Of a stretch of 52,934 nt of DNA, positions 25,194 to 34,436 are shown piece after piece (the first letter of the stretch is position 1; each line of letters begins with the position of its first letter). Under the pieces are notes generated by a model. The model was not told the origin of the DNA, did no database searches, and was given only the letters and a program-made list of their open reading frames with translations. The stretch spans positions 107,067-160,000 of the forward strand of contig JABHXU010000017.1 in assembly GCA_018657065.1 (NCBI GenBank), given 5' to 3'. The translations under genes were made by a program, and so were the position numbers. The DNA comes from an archaeon. Its GTDB lineage: Archaea; Nanobdellota; Nanobdellia; Woesearchaeales; GW2011-AR15.

Positions 25194-26471
25194 ATGATGA
25201 AAGATGTCAAATATTTTCATGGGAAAGACTTCAAAGCAAAATGGCTTGCCGATGATATTATTAGAAAATATCATATTAAAACAATGGATGATAGTGAAGA
25301 AGTTTATATATATAATAAGGGAGTATACATACCATCTGAAACAATAATAAAACAAGAAGTTCAAAAAGCACTTCATGAAGACGCAAGTAAAAATCGTGCA
25401 TCTGAGGTTGAAGGTCATGTTAAAAGAAGTACATATATCTCAAGAGAGTTATTTAACAAACCATTAAATCTTATTAATCTTAAAAATGGTATATTAGATC
25501 TAAACAAAAATAAAATTATGAAACATTCACCAGAGTTTCTATTTACCATTCAACTACCTATATATTTTAAGCCAAATGCAGAGTGCCCGAACTTTAAGAA
25601 ATTTATACATCAAACACTCACAAAAGAAACCCATAAACTCATTCAAGAATTATTTGGTTATCTATTATGGAAGAATTATGAATACCAATATGCTATCATT
25701 TTTTTTGGAGAAGGTAGCAATGGAAAAACTACTTTATTAAATGTAATAATTAAATTTGTTGGTTCTGAAAATATATCCCATATATCATTACATGAAATGG
25801 GTTCAAGCAGATTTTCTTCTGCTGAGCTTTATGGAAAACTGGCAAATATATATGCTGATCTTTCAGATAAAGAGTTAGATGACACTTCCCTATTTAAACA
25901 GATAACGGGTGGAGATAAAGTTAAAGGTGAAAAGAAATTCAAGAATCCATTTTATTTTAGCAATTATGCTAAATTATTTTTTTCTGCAAATAGAATACCT
26001 GCTACTTCTGATGATACACATGCATTCTATAGAAGATGGATTTTAGTAAAATTTCCATTTACGTTTACGGAAGAAAAAGGAAATCCAAATCTAATAAATG
26101 AATTAACAACAAATGAAGAATTAAGTGGAATTTTAAACTGGGCAGTAGAAGGACTTCAACGATTACATAAAAACAAAAAATTTTCAAACCACTTGACTTT
26201 AAAAGAAATTAAAGATCTTTACATAAAGGAATCTAATCCAATATTGCTTTTTGTACAATCATTGCTTTCAGCAGATATGAATAGCTGGACATCAAAAAGA
26301 GAATTGTATGAAGCTTATGTTTTCTTTTGCAAAGAGAATAATTATCCTGTTGTTGAAGATAATGTGTTTGGTAGAAAAGTAAAACCTTACATACTTGCGT
26401 TAAGCCCTTTTATTTCTGGAAGTAGGCATGGGTATATTGACGGCTGGAAAGGACTAAAAATTGGTCTTTGA
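25194..26471 (+). CDS. SF3 (D5/P4-type) replicative helicase
   Basis: A 425-aa helicase of the phage/plasmid primase-helicase family. A D5-type N-terminal region (about 85-165, LINLKNGILDLNKN) leads into Walker A GEGSNGKTT (172-180), Walker B NIYADLSD (D222), the sensor FFSANRIPA (N266) and the arginine-finger region FYRRWILVKF. The primase (prim-pol) part that often precedes D5 is absent, so it is a helicase-only form. It marks the region as a replicating element (plasmid or virus). Codon use is AT-rich like its surroundings. Confidence 0.92.
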   Translation: MMKDVKYFHGKDFKAKWLADDIIRKYHIKTMDDSEEVYIYNKGVYIPSETIIKQEVQKALHEDASKNRASEVEGHVKRSTYISRELFNKPLNLINLKNGILDLNKNKIMKHSPEFLFTIQLPIYFKPNAECPNFKKFIHQTLTKETHKLIQELFGYLLWKNYEYQYAIIFFGEGSNGKTTLLNVIIKFVGSENISHISLHEMGSSRFSSAELYGKLANIYADLSDKELDDTSLFKQITGGDKVKGEKKFKNPFYFSNYAKLFFSANRIPATSDDTHAFYRRWILVKFPFTFTEEKGNPNLINELTTNEELSGILNWAVEGLQRLHKNKKFSNHLTLKEIKDLYIKESNPILLFVQSLLSADMNSWTSKRELYEAYVFFCKENNYPVVEDNVFGRKVKPYILALSPFISGSRHGYIDGWKGLKIGL

Positions 26472-26812
26472 AAGGAGATACAAGGGCAATTTCTAATAAT
26501 TTATTATTGAATAAAATACATAATAAAATAATAAAGAAATGCTCCTATTGCTCATTTCTAATAAATGGCGGACCAAAAGAATGCCTGTTAGATGGTTGAT
26601 ATTAATTTAAATAAGCATTTAAATTTGTACTAAATTGTCTTATTTTCATTAATATTAAAATTTTGTCTTCTATTTTATAAATTTTAATGTCTCACTATGT
26701 ATGAATAAAATAAATAGGATTTTATTTTAAGCTTGGAAACCACAGTATTTATAAATTAATTCTGGTATGTCATTTATAAAGGGGTGGTATAATTAGGTAG
26801 ATTGTAACTAAA
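26472..26812. other. Intergenic region, 341 bp
   Basis: No gene is seen. The near-repeat ATTTCTAATAA occurs twice (about 26491 and 26556). TATA-like AGTATTTATAAATT (about 26746) and TTTATAAAGG (about 26772) are the likely promoter of the 599-aa gene. Confidence 0.4.
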
Positions 26813-28612
26813 ATGAAAAATGATACTAATGATGATTTTGATATTATAGACAAAATTGTTCCATCTGATAAAGAATTTGGTTTTAGACAATTATCTTTAC
26901 AGATTTCTATTATAAAAGGGAATTTCAGTTTTGAAAAATCCAAACAATACCTAAATAGAAATTTAATTTCTGACTCAATAAATAATGAAGGATTTGAAAG
27001 AAGTATTCAAATACGTAAACCCGAATTAATTGCTTATTATTGTAAAGAAGGAAAACGAACAAATAGGTTCTCAACACCAACAAGCAAAATTATTCCAAAA
27101 ACATTGAAAGTTATAACTGAGTATTGTACTTTAAGATTTTTAAAAGAAAGTAAGTTTAAAACAACAGTTTATATTTATGGAGGTAGTGAGAGATTTATTG
27201 ATTCTGTCTTAAAAAAAGTACTAAAAAAGATTGCTATATTCTCTGGCTGCAAATTAATCAATGCCAAAATTCCTCAATTGCTTATACGTCGGCTCTGTTT
27301 AACATCACATAGAAATTCTGTCGAACTAATAAAAATAGATCCTTCAAAATCTAAAAACTATGCAAAGATTTTAAAAGAAGAAGAGACCGAAAAACAGCGA
27401 TATGAATTTGTTATTAAAGAAGGTCTTTTCAAAGGACATAAAATTATGAATTCCAGCATGATGATAAGACTTTTTAGTGAAGAACCCAATATAGATATCG
27501 TACAATTTAAGAGTTCTTTTGAAATAACACTTACAAAAAAATCCAGGATAAAATATGAGCTAACATCAAACGGAAAAATAAATTTTTCAATTAATCAAAT
27601 TTTTATGAATAATTTTGCTGATGAATTTGAGGCAACAGAATATCTCCTGGAACGATTAGAAAAGGATGCGAGATCACAAATTCTTTTGACTGAAACAAGA
27701 ACTATGTCAAAAGGGCAACAAGGTTTACCTCATTTTCTTGGGTTTGCCTCCCATGATATTGATTCTTTATTTTCAATGCTAAATACACATATGAATAATA
27801 TTGATGTTATGGCTATATCTGCAATCTTGTCGGATCTAAGAACACATGAGCATAGTCTTAAGGATTCTCAAAAAATTCAGTTAGGTGAATATTATTTCTT
27901 GACCATAAAAAATGATCCTGCCAAAGCACTTGAATTATCTTACGCATTTCATAGTTTAATTTCAGAACCTTACTTTGAAGAAAAGAGCGATGAATTTGTT
28001 CAACTTTTTAGAAGAATGAACAGTGATACACTACTGGCGTTCACAGAATTATTTTTAAACACAAATATGCCTTTATTTAATAATATAATTAGAAAGGTAT
28101 TTTGTAATGATTTTATAACAAAAAAAGAATTACAGCTATCTTGGAATGAATGTTTGAATGAAAAGAATTCAAACAAAAAAGGAAGATATTTGGAACTTTT
28201 CTTGGCTAAATTATTTGTTGGACTCAATGGAATAGAAATTGATAAAATTAACAGAAATACAAAAAGTGAAGAAATTGATCTAACTTTAATTAACAGGGTA
28301 AAAGATACTTTCTGGATGCAATTCAATTCCCCCTTCATTTTTGTTGAAGCTAAAAATTGGACCAACAAAGTGTCTGCAAAAGAAGTTAAACTTTTCAAAG
28401 CAAAGGTAAGTGATCATATAAACCATACAAGAATGGGATTTTTTATAGCAATTAATGGTTTCACAAAAGGTTCAGATATTGAACAAATTAGAAGTGTTAA
28501 AGATAATTCAATTATTGTTTTAATTACTGGTAATGATGTTGTAAAGTATCTTGACTCAGATTTGTCATTGAGAAAATTTTTGGAAAAAAAGATAGGCGAT
28601 GCAATCAAATAG
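26813..28612 (+). CDS. Orphan protein with C-terminal Mrr-like PD-(D/E)xK nuclease domain
   Basis: A 599-aa protein. The last 150 residues fit an Mrr-type restriction endonuclease core: a leading helix RYLELFLAKLFVGLNGIE, D489 in EEIDLTL, then FIFVEAKNW with E512-x-K514, and a following strand MGFFIAINGF. The first 450 residues are mixed alpha/beta, then helical, with no recognised family (YIYGGSERFIDS at about 120, KGQQGLPHFLGFAS at about 300). It could be a DNA-cleaving defence protein with a new sensor part, or a nuclease serving the element. ATG has no ribosome binding site, so a leaderless or short leader is likely. The next gene is convergent. Confidence 0.65.
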   Translation: MKNDTNDDFDIIDKIVPSDKEFGFRQLSLQISIIKGNFSFEKSKQYLNRNLISDSINNEGFERSIQIRKPELIAYYCKEGKRTNRFSTPTSKIIPKTLKVITEYCTLRFLKESKFKTTVYIYGGSERFIDSVLKKVLKKIAIFSGCKLINAKIPQLLIRRLCLTSHRNSVELIKIDPSKSKNYAKILKEEETEKQRYEFVIKEGLFKGHKIMNSSMMIRLFSEEPNIDIVQFKSSFEITLTKKSRIKYELTSNGKINFSINQIFMNNFADEFEATEYLLERLEKDARSQILLTETRTMSKGQQGLPHFLGFASHDIDSLFSMLNTHMNNIDVMAISAILSDLRTHEHSLKDSQKIQLGEYYFLTIKNDPAKALELSYAFHSLISEPYFEEKSDEFVQLFRRMNSDTLLAFTELFLNTNMPLFNNIIRKVFCNDFITKKELQLSWNECLNEKNSNKKGRYLELFLAKLFVGLNGIEIDKINRNTKSEEIDLTLINRVKDTFWMQFNSPFIFVEAKNWTNKVSAKEVKLFKAKVSDHINHTRMGFFIAINGFTKGSDIEQIRSVKDNSIIVLITGNDVVKYLDSDLSLRKFLEKKIGDAIK

Positions 28613-28619
28613 TATTTGT

Positions 28620-29681
28620 CTATATATAATCAAGTTCAAGTAGATCATAATAGAACAACAACATACACTCAACCTGGTTTGTTATTAATTTAATGCCATA
28701 TTTTTTAAAGTAAAATCCATGAATGAATTTGATATTAAATGTGTCACTATATGACTGTTTTAACTTATATTGTCTTGTCCTTTCATCCGGAAAATATTTA
28801 AGAATTCTTGCAAAATTTTTTTTGTGAATTTTCTTAAGGTTCTCAAAATCAATAAGTAGGTTAATTTTAACTTCAGTACTCGTGAATCTGTTAAGAATTT
28901 TTGCTAACTCATTCCGTTCAATATATTTTTTATTATATGCAGTAGCTATATGTTTCCAAATAGCTGTTTCACTGACTCCCTTTAACCTTGCAATAGATTT
29001 TGGGCTTACATCCTTCCGAATAAGATTTATAGCTTCTTGGTATTTAGGTGTTTTTTGTTCACTCTTAATAGAATTTAAGTATGTCATTATTTCAGTTCTA
29101 TTTCTTTTCTCAAAAATCAGAAAACATCTTCCTTCATCTTTTAAGTCCCCCTTGAACTGTGGTAATTGAACATTTTCATGACCATAGTTAAGACAAATTT
29201 TTGGCTTAAAACGTAGAAAATACACTTGATTTCCAACAGAATCTCGGGGTAAGTAAACTTTGTTTGAGATATATTTTTTCCCTTTTGAAAATCTCTCATA
29301 TGATAATAACTTTAAATTTTTTTGTTTTAAGCAGGTTAAAACATAATTTCTTTTTATCTCTATTATGGTCCCAAATTCATATTTGCATTTAATAAAAAGT
29401 AAATAACCTGTTCCCCACCAACCTTTTGCACGCAACCTTATAGGATAATTGAGTTTTATTATTTTATATTCTGTATAATTTTTATCCATACTAAAATGAG
29501 ATTTTGGAAGATTTAATTTTCCACAATAATAATCTTGTTTCTCTGTGTATCTAATCGGGTGTTTCTGAACACAATAACTTCTTTCTGTCAAAAATTCAAA
29601 ATTATGATCTCTACCAACTAATATAGAAAAATATTTTTTCGGCCATGAGAAATACAATGCTTCATGATAAGGTAAGTACAT
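28620..29681 (-). CDS. Orphan protein with internal helix-turn-helix, 353 aa
   Basis: The N-terminal 200 residues are aromatic-rich and beta-rich (YHEALYFSWPKKYFSILVG, KGWWGTGYLLFIK) with no family I can name. A helix-turn-helix lies at about 222-255 (EAINLIRKDVSPKSIARLKG, then SETAIWKHI). The C-terminal 90 residues are basic and rich in K/Y/F. I choose ATG 29681; TTG 29693 would add four residues. It could be a transcription or replication-initiation protein of the element. It converges with the nuclease gene. Confidence 0.55.
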   Translation of the reverse strand: MYLPYHEALYFSWPKKYFSILVGRDHNFEFLTERSYCVQKHPIRYTEKQDYYCGKLNLPKSHFSMDKNYTEYKIIKLNYPIRLRAKGWWGTGYLLFIKCKYEFGTIIEIKRNYVLTCLKQKNLKLLSYERFSKGKKYISNKVYLPRDSVGNQVYFLRFKPKICLNYGHENVQLPQFKGDLKDEGRCFLIFEKRNRTEIMTYLNSIKSEQKTPKYQEAINLIRKDVSPKSIARLKGVSETAIWKHIATAYNKKYIERNELAKILNRFTSTEVKINLLIDFENLKKIHKKNFARILKYFPDERTRQYKLKQSYSDTFNIKFIHGFYFKKYGIKLITNQVECMLLFYYDLLELDYI

Positions 29682-29693
29682 AAAAGGAGGCAA

Positions 29694-30138
29694 TATTATG
29701 TATTTTTATTAGTTGTGGTACATACTACCTCTAAATCAATGCTAAACTTATACAAAATATAGTGCTTGTACAATTCTTAATACACAAAATGGATTATTTT
29801 GAAGGTTAGATCATCAAAAAGCACATAGTTTTCTATTACAAATTTAAAATTCATCATACGCTTTAGTCGAGAAAACAAAGAATTTATTTAGGTAAGATTA
29901 CTAACAATAAGTAGACCAGTAGTGAAGGTCTGTAAGTATTAATTCTAAGTTAATTAAGTTTCAGTTTAACAGATTATAAAATTTAAATATATTATTTTTT
30001 TGAACTTTTTAACTTTAGTCATTGCTATATTCTAAATTCATGTTTTTAAGGGATTTTCCCGATTGACCTATTTCTGATATTTTAAGTTTCTTTAAGTCAG
30101 AAGTAGCGTAAGCTATAAACTATGTGGAGGTGAAAACC
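29694..30138. other. Intergenic region, about 445 bp
   Basis: No gene is seen. It holds a short hairpin AGACC/GGTCT (29913-29931), a 6-bp hairpin TTCTGA/TCAGAA (about 30073-30103) and a small stem TAGC-GTAA-GCTA just before the ribosome binding site of the next gene. These may be a leader structure for the gene at 30139. Confidence 0.35.
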
Positions 30139-30366
30139 ATGGTAAAGCGAAAAGGCTTAAGCGATAGACGGCATCAAGCACTACTAAGAGATGATGTGTA
30201 CCGATTCTTACAGAAGCCAGCCATTGCATTTATAGGAATGTATGTGGTTGGCGTAATAGTACAATCATTTCTTGGAATAAAAGGTGCACTGTTTCCTGCA
30301 ATATTTTCAGGAATTGGTGGTACCGGATTTTTGGTTGTCTATTACAAAAAGGAGCTGGGGTTATGA
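30139..30366 (+). CDS. Small membrane protein, 75 aa, with unusual codon use
   Basis: A basic N-terminus (MVKRKGLSDRRHQ) is followed by two hydrophobic helices (PAIAFIGMYVVGVIVQSFLG and a glycine-rich second one ending in VVYYKKELGL). ATG 30139 is preceded by GGAGGTGAAAACC, a strong ribosome binding site. Codons such as CGA, CGG, GGC and AGC are far more common than in neighbouring genes, pointing to recent transfer. No family is recognised. A holin-like or toxin-like role is possible but unsupported. Confidence 0.6.
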   Translation: MVKRKGLSDRRHQALLRDDVYRFLQKPAIAFIGMYVVGVIVQSFLGIKGALFPAIFSGIGGTGFLVVYYKKELGL

Positions 30367-30710
30367 TACCCCTTTCTTTCTCTTTCTAATTTTATTATAG
30401 CATCTCTATTATCCCCTAATTTTGTCTTTCTTGAGATGTTTCTAACTTAAAACATTAAATATTACACTTAATATTTTTATGTTAAACACATTGAAGTTTG
30501 CATGATTTGGGTCAAAAAGGTATACATATTTATTAAAATCACATGATCTTTAATGTAAATATCTTACTTAGGTAGGATATTTAAAATTTTAACGAGGATT
30601 CTATAAGATTAATTCCAAATAATATATTATTATTACCTTGCGTAAAAAATCCAATTAAAACAAGGTTAACCTTGGTTTAACTATTTAAATATTAAGCATA
30701 TTAATTTACT
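30367..30710. other. Convergent intergenic region with two palindromes
   Basis: No gene is seen. A 12-bp stem TAAATATCTTAC / GTAGGATATTTA with loop TTAG (30556-30583, one G-T pair) and a perfect 14-bp palindrome CAAGGTTAACCTTG (30661-30674) lie here. The second is 36 bp after the last codon of the his operon and could be its terminator or a protein site. Confidence 0.5.
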
Positions 30711-31934
30711 TTACTTGTTTCTGCTAGATAACATGTTTTTAATTTCCTGCATACAAATATTATTCTTTACCATAAGACAGGTAACAAAATATGCTAAATC
30801 CGCAATTTCCCAAACTAGATTATCTCTATCCTTATAGTGCATCACTTCTTGTGATTCTTCATTTATTTTCTTTTTTATTTCGTCTTCATTTCTAAGTATT
30901 TTAGAAGTATAAGACTCTTCTTTAGGATTTTGGAATCTATCTAAGATTATATCATATAAATCATTTAATGAAAATCTCTTGTCATCAAAACAGCTGTAAC
31001 TTCCTAAGTGACATGCTACATTTTTCTGTTTAACTGTATAGAGCAAGGTATCTCTATCACAATCATATCTTGCTTTAATGAATTTTTGAGTATTGCCTGA
31101 AGTTTCTCCCTTAGTCCATATTTTTTTTCTTGATCTACTAAAATATGTAGCTTTTTTTGTCTCAAATGTTAATCTTATGGATTCTTTATTTGAAAAAGCC
31201 ATCATTAAAACTTGCCCTGAAACATCTTGAACTATTGTAGGTATTAAACCTTTATTTTTATCAAAATCTAGTACTCCAGAAAAAGCATCATTAAGATCTA
31301 TCTTTCCTGTATAAATTGCCATTCCAATCTGAGAATTACATCCTAATATCTCTATTTGCCTTATATCTTCAACAGAACTTATTCCTCCAGCAATTGTGAT
31401 TTTATTATTAGTTAATTTAACAACTCTTTTGATTTTTTCAAGATCTATACCTGATAATGTTCCTTCGATATCAACATTTGTGAACAGATACTCTGACACA
31501 TATTGATCCAATTCGTTAATTACTTGCTTAGCAGTTTTCCCAATTCCTTTTGTCCAACCTTCTTTTTGAACTTCATCATTTTTTGTATCAATTGCAGCAA
31601 TAAGTCTATCTTTTGGAAGTTTAGATAAGAATTTAGGAGTAGCTTTGGTTCCAATTATAATTTTTTTTGCCCCAAATTTAAAAAATTCTCTTGCTTTGCC
31701 TAAGGTTCTTATACCGCCTCCTACCCTACAATCAGCAATCTTACAAATTTCTTTTATTAAGTCCAAATTATTTCCTTTGCCAAGAGCTGCATCAAGATCA
31801 ATTACTGCTATTTCACCATACATTGAAAATTCTTTAGCCAATTCAATTACATCCTCTCTTTCCAATATTTTTTCTTTTCCTTGTTTCAATTGAACAGCTT
31901 TTCCATTCATTAAATCAATACTTGGAATTATCAT
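30711..31934 (-). CDS. hisAIE: HisA-HisI-HisE triple fusion
   Basis: A 407-aa three-enzyme protein. Residues 1 to about 221 are HisA, the ProFAR isomerase ([45 protein letters not shown]). Residues about 222-317 are HisI, PRA-CH (VLMMAFSNKESIRLT, WTKGETSGNTQ, DCDRDTLLYTV and the zinc-site CHLGSYSCF). Residues about 322-407 are HisE, PRA-PH (NEESQEVMHYKDRDNLVWEIADLAYF in parts). They do steps 4, 3 and 2 of histidine synthesis. It is the last gene of the operon and overlaps the PRTase stop by 4 bp; GGTGATATT is its ribosome binding site. HisI-HisE fusion is common, but addition to HisA is unusual. Confidence 0.93.
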   Translation of the reverse strand: MIIPSIDLMNGKAVQLKQGKEKILEREDVIELAKEFSMYGEIAVIDLDAALGKGNNLDLIKEICKIADCRVGGGIRTLGKAREFFKFGAKKIIIGTKATPKFLSKLPKDRLIAAIDTKNDEVQKEGWTKGIGKTAKQVINELDQYVSEYLFTNVDIEGTLSGIDLEKIKRVVKLTNNKITIAGGISSVEDIRQIEILGCNSQIGMAIYTGKIDLNDAFSGVLDFDKNKGLIPTIVQDVSGQVLMMAFSNKESIRLTFETKKATYFSRSRKKIWTKGETSGNTQKFIKARYDCDRDTLLYTVKQKNVACHLGSYSCFDDKRFSLNDLYDIILDRFQNPKEESYTSKILRNEDEIKKKINEESQEVMHYKDRDNLVWEIADLAYFVTCLMVKNNICMQEIKNMLSSRNK

Positions 31935-32491
31935 AATATCACCTTTGATTTTTTTCCTGAAACATCTACTTTGATGAAAATATCCACATCATATCCTGTT
32001 TCTTCTTTGATTTTTTGAATCCCATCATAGCCTAATTTTTCTGCAACACATATTATCTGAACAATCTCTGCACCTGTTTTTTCAATAGCCTTAATCATTG
32101 ATATCATTGTTCCTCCAGTGCTAACCATATCGTCAATTATTGCCACTTTATCTCCTTTCAATATACCATTAAGATAGAGGTTGCCCTTACAGTATTCCAT
32201 ATTAAACTTTTCAGATATCTGATTAGCTAGTCCATTTGGATACCATCTTGCCATCCCAAAAGGAAGTCCTGTGATCATACTAGTACCAGCAACAAGAATC
32301 CCTCCCTTGTCTTCCTCAGTTACTAATTTTGTAACTTCTTTTTTTAATTTTTGAGATATTAATTTACATGTTTCTGACAATAGTTCACTTGAAGTAAATG
32401 GAATCTGTTCTGTTAATGGATTGATTATAAATTTTCTTCCATCCACTATTGCAAGTGGTTGATTATCTAATGCTCTAATTATTTCTTTCAT
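31931..32491 (-). CDS. Purine/orotate-type phosphoribosyltransferase within the his operon
   Basis: A 186-aa type I PRTase. The PRPP-binding motif [18 protein letters not shown] is intact. The N-terminal pattern ([17 protein letters not shown]) and the [12 protein letters not shown] hood resemble the archaeal Hpt-like family, with PyrE as the main alternative. The base used is not certain. It overlaps hisF and hisAIE by 4 bp each, so it is made together with the pathway. Histidine synthesis consumes PRPP and ATP and releases AICAR, so a purine-salvage helper role is plausible but inferred. Confidence 0.8.
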   Translation of the reverse strand: MKEIIRALDNQPLAIVDGRKFIINPLTEQIPFTSSELLSETCKLISQKLKKEVTKLVTEEDKGGILVAGTSMITGLPFGMARWYPNGLANQISEKFNMEYCKGNLYLNGILKGDKVAIIDDMVSTGGTMISMIKAIEKTGAEIVQIICVAEKLGYDGIQKIKEETGYDVDIFIKVDVSGKKSKVIL

Positions 32492-33243
32492 AATCTCACC
32501 TCTATACTATTTGATTTCAAATAATTCTTAACATCACTAATTGAATATTGCTCATAGTGGAATATTGAAGCTGCTAGTGCTGCATCTGCTTTTCCTTCCC
32601 TAAATGCAATAAGAATTTGTTCTGGATTACCTGCACCACTACTCGCTATTATTGGAATATTAATTGCCTCAGAAATTAATTTTGTTATCTCTATATCATA
32701 ACCTTGATTAGTCCCATCTGTATCTAGTGAATTTAGTAAAATTTCTCCAGCTCCAAGTTCTTCACATTTCTTAGCAAATTGAATTGCATCTATTCCAGTA
32801 GCTTGTTTTCCACCATATATGAATAATTCCCAATAATCATTATTTTTCTTGACATCTAATGATATAACAATACATTGAGATCCAAATTTATTGGATGCTT
32901 TTTTAATTATATTTGGATTTTTTATTGCTTCTGTACAGAACGTAACCTTGTCAGCGCCATTTTTCAATAGAATGTTTATATCCTCAATAGTTTTTATCCC
33001 TCCACCTACAGTAAATGGAATAAAAATTGATTCGGCTACATTCCTTACTACTTCGATCATTGTTTTTCTGTTTTCAGAAGACGCTGTTATGTCTAAGAAA
33101 CAAAGTTCATCGGCTCCTTCTTTATAATACTTAATAGCTAATTCAACGGGATCACCTACTTCAACAAGATTTTTAAAATTTGTACCTTTGACTACCTTAC
33201 CGTTTTTTACATCCAAACAAGGGATTATTCTTTTACTTAGCAT
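32488..33243 (-). CDS. hisF: Imidazole glycerol phosphate synthase, cyclase subunit
   Basis: A 251-aa TIM barrel that joins PRFAR with ammonia to give IGP and AICAR (step 5, with HisH). HisF signatures are [19 protein letters not shown] with catalytic Asp, [28 protein letters not shown] and the C-terminal [12 protein letters not shown]. Length is typical. It directly follows hisH with adjacent stop and start, and overlaps the PRTase gene. Confidence 0.96.
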   Translation of the reverse strand: MLSKRIIPCLDVKNGKVVKGTNFKNLVEVGDPVELAIKYYKEGADELCFLDITASSENRKTMIEVVRNVAESIFIPFTVGGGIKTIEDINILLKNGADKVTFCTEAIKNPNIIKKASNKFGSQCIVISLDVKKNNDYWELFIYGGKQATGIDAIQFAKKCEELGAGEILLNSLDTDGTNQGYDIEITKLISEAINIPIIASSGAGNPEQILIAFREGKADAALAASIFHYEQYSISDVKNYLKSNSIEVRL

Positions 33244-33846
33244 TTATATCAACTCACAAAAATTCTTTAATAATTGTAGTCCAGTTCTACCAGATTTTTC
33301 AGGGTGAAATTGAACAGCAATAATATTGTCTTTTTCTATTCCACTAACAAAATTAATACCGTAATCTGTTTTACATAATACTGTTTCTTCTTTAACTGGT
33401 TCGACATAGTAAGAGTGTACAAAATAGAATTGACTGTTATTTGCAATATCTTTGAAGAATATTGATTTTTTAGTAAGAGCTACTTTATTCCAGCCTATTT
33501 GAGGAATCTTTAGTTTAGCTTTAAATTTTGGAACATTACCTTTTAGAATTCCAAATCCTTGAATACCCGAATCTTCTTCTCCTACCTTAAATAAGATTTG
33601 TAGACCAATACAAATTCCAAGATATGGCTTTCCATTTTTTATTTCAGTGATTAGTAATTTATCCAATTTTTTTTCTCTTAATTTGTTCATCACATCTCCA
33701 AACCTACCTTGACCAGGAAGGATGATTTTATCCGAACTGCTAATCTCTTTTTTATTATCTGTGATAATATTTGAAATTCCAAGACTATTCAAAGCATTCC
33801 TGACACTTCCTACATTTCCTCCACCATAATCAATTATTGCTATCAT
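33244..33846 (-). CDS. hisH: Imidazole glycerol phosphate synthase, glutamine amidotransferase subunit
   Basis: A 200-aa class I glutaminase that feeds ammonia to HisF. Motifs are DYGGGNVGSV at the start, LPGQGRFGDVM, the nucleophile region YLGICIGLQILF (catalytic Cys) and the C-terminal VQFHPEKSG with catalytic His and Glu. Length is typical. It overlaps hisB by one base and is followed at once by hisF, as expected for a two-subunit enzyme. Confidence 0.96.
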   Translation of the reverse strand: MIAIIDYGGGNVGSVRNALNSLGISNIITDNKKEISSSDKIILPGQGRFGDVMNKLREKKLDKLLITEIKNGKPYLGICIGLQILFKVGEEDSGIQGFGILKGNVPKFKAKLKIPQIGWNKVALTKKSIFFKDIANNSQFYFVHSYYVEPVKEETVLCKTDYGINFVSGIEKDNIIAVQFHPEKSGRTGLQLLKNFCELI

Positions 33847-34436
33847 TACAAAACACCTTTTGTACTTGGAATTTCATTCTTTATTCTATCATCTATTTCA
33901 ATTGCATTTCTGATTGCTCTGCCAAACGCTTTAAATATTGCTTCAATTCTGTGGTGGTCATTCCTTCCATTATTGAGAAGTTTAATGTGTAAGTTCAATT
34001 TTGCATTTTCTGCTACAGCTTTAAAAAAGTCATATACTAATTCTGTTGACATATCTCCAACCTTTTCTCTGGTAAAATCTACATCATATACAAATGCAAA
34101 TCTTCCTGCAAAATCTAAACTAACTAATGCAAGTACTTCATCCATAGGAAGAATCATAGTTCCATATCTCGAGATTCCTTTTTTATTTCCAACTCCTTTT
34201 TGTATGGCTTCACCTATTACAATTCCAATATCTTCAACAGTGTGGTGATCATCTACAATCAGATCTCCTTTTGATTCAATTTCCAAATCAAATAAAGAGT
34301 TCTTAGAAAATAACTCTAACATGTGATTAAAAAAACCAATTCCTGTATTAATTCTTGATTTTCCTTTGCCCTCTAAGTTTAAGTAAATTTTAATCTCTGT
34401 TTCATTTGTTTTTCTTGACAATTTTGTAATTTTCAT
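33846..34436 (-). CDS. hisB: Imidazoleglycerol-phosphate dehydratase
   Basis: A 196-aa monofunctional dehydratase (step 6). Metal-binding histidine clusters are DDHHTVEDIGIVIGEA and NDHHRIEAIFKAFGRA; GIGFFNHMLELFSKNS and DFAGRFAFVY are also typical. There is no phosphatase domain at the N-terminus, unlike the enterobacterial bifunctional HisB. Here a phosphatase-like domain is instead on HisC. It overlaps hisC by 4 bp (ATGA type). Confidence 0.96.
   Translation of the reverse strand: MKITKLSRKTNETEIKIYLNLEGKGKSRINTGIGFFNHMLELFSKNSLFDLEIESKGDLIVDDHHTVEDIGIVIGEAIQKGVGNKKGISRYGTMILPMDEVLALVSLDFAGRFAFVYDVDFTREKVGDMSTELVYDFFKAVAENAKLNLHIKLLNNGRNDHHRIEAIFKAFGRAIRNAIEIDDRIKNEIPSTKGVL

Noticed and set aside
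29913-29931. C/D-box small RNA in the 29.7-30.1 kb gap
   Set aside because: A 5-bp hairpin is present but no convincing C (RUGAUGA) and D (CUGA) box pair at proper spacing.
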